Part shown: positions 57,516 through 64,000 of the stretch, piece after piece
Layout of the letters: each line of letters starts with the position of its first letter
Numbering within the stretch: position 1 is the first letter of the stretch
From: Linum tenue
Lineage: Eukaryota > Streptophyta > Magnoliopsida > Malpighiales > Linaceae
NCBI GenBank assembly: GCA_946122785.1
Contig: CAMGYJ010000010.1
Coordinates: 12,685,467 to 12,749,466 of the forward strand
Direction of reading: 5' to 3'
Length of the DNA: 64,000 bases
The notes under the pieces: model-generated
Databases searched by the model: none
What the model saw: the letters and a program-made list of their open reading frames with translations, nothing else
Told to the model about the DNA's origin: nothing
Made by a program: the position numbers and the translations under genes

Positions 57516-57914
57516 GACAAAGGCTAGCGTACGCCCGGACGTACCTTAGCCTACCGTACGCCCGTTGATTTTTGCTATTTAGACAATAAATTAACCGGAG
57601 TTTGGGCCATGATACTATACCCTAACTCCTAATGGGTGAACCCTAGTCCGCAATTCACTAACCCAAAGCATAATATTTATTTAATCTTGAAATAAAAATT
57701 AACGGTTCTGATTCGTCGAAATTATTGTTGATTTTCATTTTAAGATTAAACGAATCTTATGATTTGGGTTAGAAAACTAGGGACTAGGGTTTATCCATTA
57801 GTGGTTAGGGTATAGTATCATGCCCAAAACTCTCATTAATTCATGATCTAAATAGCAAAACTCAAACGGGCGTACGGTAGTCTAACGTACGCCCGAGCGT
57901 ACGCTAGCCTGAAC
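57516..57914. mobile_element. MITE 'D' in the Athila LTR, GCGTACGCCCG termini
   Basis: The left end gacaaaggctagcgtacgc and the reverse-complemented right end ggttcaggctagcgtacgc form a long inverted repeat. TA runs flank it. The interior shares ggttagggtatagtatcat and ctagggtttatccatta with MITEs A, B and C although the termini are different. Confidence 0.75.
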
Positions 57915-57941
57915 CATATATATATATATATTACCATATAT

Positions 57942-58347
57942 GGGGAGTTCTACGGTACCCAGGGTGAAATCCGGGGTACCGCATACCTTGAGTAAGAAAA
58001 CGCTATCCAGAACTTGAATTGACTGATCTTTCGGACATGATACTATACTCTAACCCTTAAAGATCAACATCTAGGTCTTAATTCTCTAAATCTTATACCC
58101 CAAGATCAATTTAATTAGAAACAATAATCGACGGTTATGATTTGTCCAAATATAGGCAAAAAATCAATGCATCATCTTAGGGTTTATAGTTTATGATTTA
58201 GATAATTAGGACCTAGGGTTCACTCATTAAGGGTTAGGGTATAGTATCATGCCCAAAAATCCTGCTAATTCGAGCTCTAGATAGCGTTTTCATACTCAAA
58301 GTATGCGGTACCCCGAATTTCACTTGGGGTACCGTAGAAGGCACCTA

Positions 58348-58349
<2 letters not shown>
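57942..58349. mobile_element. MITE 'C' in the Athila LTR
   Basis: The ends ggggagttctacggtaccc and, reverse-complemented, ggtgccttctacggtaccc match MITE A. It is complete, about 408 bp, and lies between TA runs 27 bp from MITE D. Confidence 0.75.

Positions 58350-58407
<58 letters not shown>
58350..58407. repeat. (TA)n microsatellite
   Basis: About 58 bp of TA, bordering MITE C and the resumed LTR sequence. Confidence 0.95.
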
Positions 58408-58410
<3 letters not shown>

Positions 58411-58820
58411 GAGGGTATTTCATAAATTGTGTTGGCTATTGATAATCATTCCTATTATAGCTATTAACCTTAGGTAGAAAATGTCCAATTAGGTTCATTA
58501 GAGCACTTACCTCATTCTTCATTGTGGGTCGATGGTTCAATCGTGAAATCGGGCTACGTTATCGTATTGGAACATATTCCAGTAGTGAGAATCTATTTGG
58601 CACGCCCTAAACGTTCTATTTCGCCATATGTGGAAACTCTCCCTCTATATAGCCCTTTCTAGATGAGTTGAGTAACTCAAATGGGAGCTCAAGCGGTTTT
58701 AGGATTCTCCGCGATGTAAATCATGAGTTGACAAACTTGGCACATCATTTCGTTGGTCTATTTTACAACTAGAGTGACACCACACCGGAGTGACTTTCTC
58801 ACTATAGTTTTAGACCAAGC

Positions 58821-59324
58821 TTTCTTTGCTTTGTTTTTTAGTTGATTAGTTAATTCAAACTTCGATTTTCTCGATAACAAATTAGTCTGCGAAATAATAA
58901 TACATTTATAGATAATTAAACTTCACTTTCACCATACTACAAGTCATGAACAAACAAATTACATCTTTTCATACAATCTCATCAATCACGTCAACCAAAT
59001 ATACATCATCTTCAACCGTTTCTTCTTTCGGGCATGATGAAATCAACCTTTTTCCTCCATTAAAACAATGGAGGTGTGTATTTTTTTTTTTTTTTTTGTA
59101 GCAAGAAGAGGGACTTTTTTCATTCATTTATTTCACAAAGAAACCACTAATCTCTCCCCGGCGCAAGACCCAAAGGAATGAAGAACAACCCGAATATAAA
59201 AAAATAAAAAACTAAGAGCGAATCAAAGGGACAATATGATACCATACGTACCGGCACCATATGTAGACTTCCCACATAGTGAAACACAAATAAATTCAAC
59301 TCCAATCCCCGACCAATCAATCAA
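58821..59324. other. 3' flank of peroxidase gene 2
   Basis: Presumed 3' UTR and spacer on the minus strand, with a T run at 59079-59097. No other feature. Confidence 0.5.
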
Positions 59325-60905
<1,581 letters not shown>

Positions 60906-60997
60906 GATTAATTACTTGATTGGGAGAGATACCAAAACCTTAAACTATTTTGCTTTCAATGGAAGGGTCGATGAAGACATGAACTTCGACGAGGGCT

Positions 60998-61005
60998 ATT
61001 TATAA
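60998..61005 (-). promoter_or_regulatory. TATA box of peroxidase gene 2
   Basis: TATAAATA on the minus strand, about 94 bp upstream of the ATG. Confidence 0.65.
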
Positions 61006-61624
61006 TACTGAAAATCCGAACGAGCAATGATTGATTAGCTGGTATTACGTATTTTAAATTATGCATATGCATTCCCATCTATGATCTATCTGCAGACTGC
61101 AGGTAGAATATGTTACAGACGTGTTTTATTGAAGTTTTTTTTTTGGATTGACAGCAATGCAATTAGCATTAATTGCGCCTGATAATCATGATTAAGGGGA
61201 AGGGGTTATCCGTTTGGCTGGGACTTGGGAGACGACGACGAGACAGGATCGAGCCGTCCATACGATCCATCTTCATTTTGATTATTATTCTTCTGCGAAT
61301 AATTACTTACACTTAGGAGATCGCATTGTTCTTAGTTTTATCATGATGACGCGTTTCTTTTGGGACCATGAGTATCTCAATTTGCATGTCAACTCTCGCC
61401 TTTCTTGCTGTGTTATAAATTATAGTGCAGCAGGGATTACACCATTACTGGGCAGATTCTTTTGAATAAAGTTAATACTCGGCTCCAAAAAATTGAACCT
61501 GTGCAGTGTTATTAGTCCTTGCTATAACAAACAAAACAAATCGGATCAACACGCAGACCAAATCGGCTCAGTCTATTTCGTAAAATACTAATGGGTGGTA
61601 GTGGTGATTGTTTGGTTGAAATAG
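61006..61624. other. Upstream region of peroxidase gene 2
   Basis: AT-rich, with no gene. It should include the promoter. It ends where the poly-T of the next LINE begins. Confidence 0.5.
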
Positions 61625-64000
61625 TTTTTTTTTCGTTGAATCAGTTACTTTTATTGCTCATAGAAAGAAACCGATACAACGAGATAGGATCCAATAGATC
61701 CTATGCAATACAACTTCCTCTACTATCCCCCACTATTTTTGTTCATCTTATACTACTTACAAGAAAGGGAAAGAAAACAACTAAGAACCAGAATCTGTAT
61801 CTATAAGTATCCCAGCAGTTCTAGTTCAGCCTGCAATTCCGGTTGACCAGCAACAATAAAATGCAACTCCTCTTGCAACAGATCAGCTAGCCGAGCGGGG
61901 GTTTTACAGGTTGAGCCATGTACCACTGCACATCGTTCTTTCCACACGAAAGACAAAAGAATGCACCAAATCATAGCATGCCAATGTCCCATCTTTGAGT
62001 CCCTGCTTACTACATTCAAAGCACCACTTAACATTGCATCCCAACTACTATAGTTAAGTAAATCACATCGCATAATAGAGGCAACCTGGCGTATAAACAA
62101 GCACTATACAAACAAGTGCTCTCTTGACTCAGCATTCCCTCCACATAAAGGACAGGAGCGTCTGTAATCTTCCCCCACTTCAGTAGCTTGTCTCGAGTAA
62201 CAATAGAATTCCTGATTATGAGTCAGGTAAGGAAATTATAACGCAAAGGACAAGGCTTACACCATACCAGTTTGTACCATGGGACTTCAGATGCTCGAAG
62301 TCGTAGCGTTTCCTAGACTAGTCGCACTGAGTACTTCTTCATCAGCTTTGCCCCCCAGAAAACCTCATTGTTTTGCTTATGCAGCCAAGTCTGAATCAAA
62401 GGCCTCAGCTTAAGCAAACGCCGCCAAGTCCAAGAACTACTATATGGAACCCTCATTGTCCACAAATCCCCCTGCTTGCACTTATATGCATACATCCAGG
62501 CTACCCAGAGTGTCCCAGAATTCAACAAAAATAACAAGAGTAGCCTAATTGTGCATGCTTGATTCCATCCCAGTAAATCTTTTATCCCCAATCCGCCCTC
62601 TTTTTTGGGAAGAGCAATCGAATCCCAAGCAACTTTAGCCTTTCCCTCTTCATTCCCATGCCAAGGAATTGAGAGCAAACCTTCTGAATTCGCTTAAAAA
62701 TTTTCTTTGGCAACACAAATAATTGCATCCAATATTGAACAATACCAATCAGCACAGAATTTAGCAATTGCAACCGACCTGCATAGGTCAATTTCTTAGC
62801 TCTCCAGGATCTCATTCTTTTTGTGATTTTATCCACTAAAACATCAATTTCCTTTGAGGATAATTTGCCAGTTATTAATGGCAAACCCAAGTATCTGACA
62901 GGAAGCTTACCTTCCTGGAAACCAGAAAGATGCAGTGCATTATTCTTGTAAAGCACTGAATCTCCACCAAAATAAATCTCACATTTAGCCGGATTACTAT
63001 TAAGCCTAGACAACTGATAAAACCTATGTAAAACAGCTTTGACTTGCAAGATGGCTTGTGAAGACCCAACCGTAAACACCAAGATATCATCGGCAAAACA
63101 GATATGGTTCAAGGAGACCTTACTGCACTGCGGATGAAAAGGAATTGCTCCTGTGCGTCTGCTTTCATTAACAGAGTTGAAAGCCCCTCCATGGCTATAG
63201 TGAAAAGGTAAGGTGACAGTGGGTCACCCTGCCTGACCCCCTTTCTTGCTCTAAAGAAGCCACATAGACTGTCATTCACATTAATACTGTAATGTGTTGT
63301 TTGAATACAGCTCCTTATCCACTTCATAAACTGGGCAGGGAACCCCATTGAACTCATCATAAGAAATAGATAGGTCCAATTAACCGAGTCAAACGCTTTC
63401 ATAATATCAACCTTAATAGCACAACATGAGGATAAAGCTTTCCTATGATACCCACTAACCAGCTCTTAAGCCAAAATAATGTTGTCCATTATGTTTCTCC
63501 CTTTAATGAATGCAGACTGAGTTCCACTAATGACTTTATGCAACACTTCTCTTATTCTCTTGGCTAATATTTTAGCTACTATCTTATACAGTATATTCAC
63601 GCAAGATATTGGCCTAAAATTCTTCAAAGTATCAGCATTCTGACAGCAGTGGAATTCACACCACTAGGCATGGTACCTGTGTGGAAGAAGTCCAACACTC
63701 CCCTTGTTATGTTAGCTCCTATAATGTGCCAAGTTCGCCTGTAAAACCCCGCAGAAAAGCCATCAGGGCCCTGAGCTTTTTGGGGACTCATAGCAAACAC
63801 AGCTTGCCTTACTTCTTCAGGTGCAATAGAACGATTTAAAAACAAGCAATTCTCCCCTGACAACTTACGTTGCACTAACTCCTCCACCTCTTCCTTTACT
63901 GGCTTGATATCCTGATTTACTTCACCCAATAGCTTTTTGTAGAATGAGATAGCTTCCTCTATTATCTGATCTGACTGTGTCAACTTAGCCCCTGATTCTG
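61625..64000 (-). mobile_element. L1-type LINE, 3' half, continues beyond the window
   Basis: The minus-strand 3' end is a poly-A tail (T run 61625-61633). Going 5' come the C-terminal domain, RT thumb, palm and fingers, cut off by the window edge at 64000. Conservation is much better than in the LINE at 125-6500, so it is younger. Confidence 0.85.
61801..63990 (-). pseudogene. LINE ORF2 (reverse transcriptase and C-terminal region), frameshifted
   Basis: Pieces in order: VRQAVFAMSPQKAQGPDGFS and AGFYRRTW (63983-63624); MKAFDSVNWTYLFLMMSSMG and GVRQGDPLSPYLFTIAMEG (63402-63109); HICFADDILVFTVGSSQAIL with an intact FADD, then LPVRYLGLPLITGKLSSKE (63112-62582); KVAWDSIALPKKEGGLGIKD (62678-62313). 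The C-terminal part (62100-61801) keeps SFVWKERCAVVHG. Frame changes occur near 63625-63400, at 63140 (one base before AIPFHPQCSKVS), near 62680 and near 62200. It reverse-transcribes its own RNA when intact; this copy cannot. Confidence 0.85.

Larger units (their letters stand above)
51973..58820 (+). mobile_element. Ty3/Gypsy retrotransposon remnant, Athila-type
   Basis: The partial 5' LTR and the 3' LTR share many blocks (acacaagttctaggaggcca, tctcttgat.tggtgtattt, cttcattgtgggt.gatgg). The remaining coding region runs RT, RNase H, integrase on plus, with Athila-type wording. Gag and protease are missing: the sequence jumps from inside the LTR (about 53044) straight into RT. The 3' LTR start near 56644 follows a purine-rich gggacaagcagatggtta region. 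The right edge (about 58820) is approximate and no target duplication was found. Confidence 0.8.
56644..58820 (+). repeat. Athila 3' LTR, enlarged by two MITEs
   Basis: Begins tgattcaagcc. At the position where the 5' LTR reads ttgattgtatatagat, this copy has two adjacent MITEs and TA runs (57495-58407). It then resumes with gggtatttcataaattgtg. Confidence 0.7.

Overview
The window looks like repeat-rich, AT-rich nuclear DNA of a flowering plant, most likely a eudicot. The evidence is two spliced class III (secretory) peroxidase genes, plant-type L1 LINEs, Tat and Athila Gypsy elements, a Copia element primed from initiator tRNA-Met, Mutator-like elements (MULEs) with FAR1, plant-mobile-domain and Ulp1 genes, many MITEs, and a short CCCTAAA tract. 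There is nothing bacterial, no CRISPR array and no rRNA; I recognised no tRNA gene. The species cannot be named from this sequence.

Layout. 0.1-6.5 kb: a decayed L1 LINE on the minus strand with a hAT-type MITE in its 3' part. 6.5-14 kb: AT-rich spacer with MITEs set in (TA)n tracts, a 61-bp triplication, two further MITE-like elements and a LINE 3' end. 14.07-23.79 kb: a MULE with a broken transposase and a broken plant-mobile-domain gene on the opposite strand, split by a 6.1-kb Tat Gypsy element (TSD taatt). 24.4-25.6 kb: peroxidase gene 1. 26.5-31.7 kb: a 336-bp TRIM element split by a young, apparently intact Copia element whose LTRs differ at 1 of 287 positions. 32-34 kb: a second hAT MITE and microsatellite DNA.

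34.4-50.5 kb: a block bounded by outward-facing inverted repeats about 0.8 kb long. It holds an intact ORF of the 'putative plant transposon protein' type, an intact nine-exon Ulp1-like (C48) gene, a divergently transcribed FAR1-type MULE transposase interrupted by an 820-bp hAT element, and a tandemly duplicated small transcription-unit-like segment. I read the block as one large gene-carrying MULE; this is inference. The Ulp1-like protein has Ser where the family's catalytic Cys should be.

52-58.8 kb: an Athila-type Gypsy remnant with gag and protease deleted, a solo-LTR-like insertion in its integrase, and two MITEs back to back in its 3' LTR. 59.3-60.9 kb: peroxidase gene 2, with the same orientation, intron positions and length (326 aa) as gene 1. 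61.6-64 kb: the 3' half of a second LINE, running off the window.

The peroxidases are the only clear host genes. They look like tandem paralogues pushed about 34 kb apart by transposon insertions. Exon boundaries, TSDs and terminal repeats were read by eye; no alignment or database search was run.
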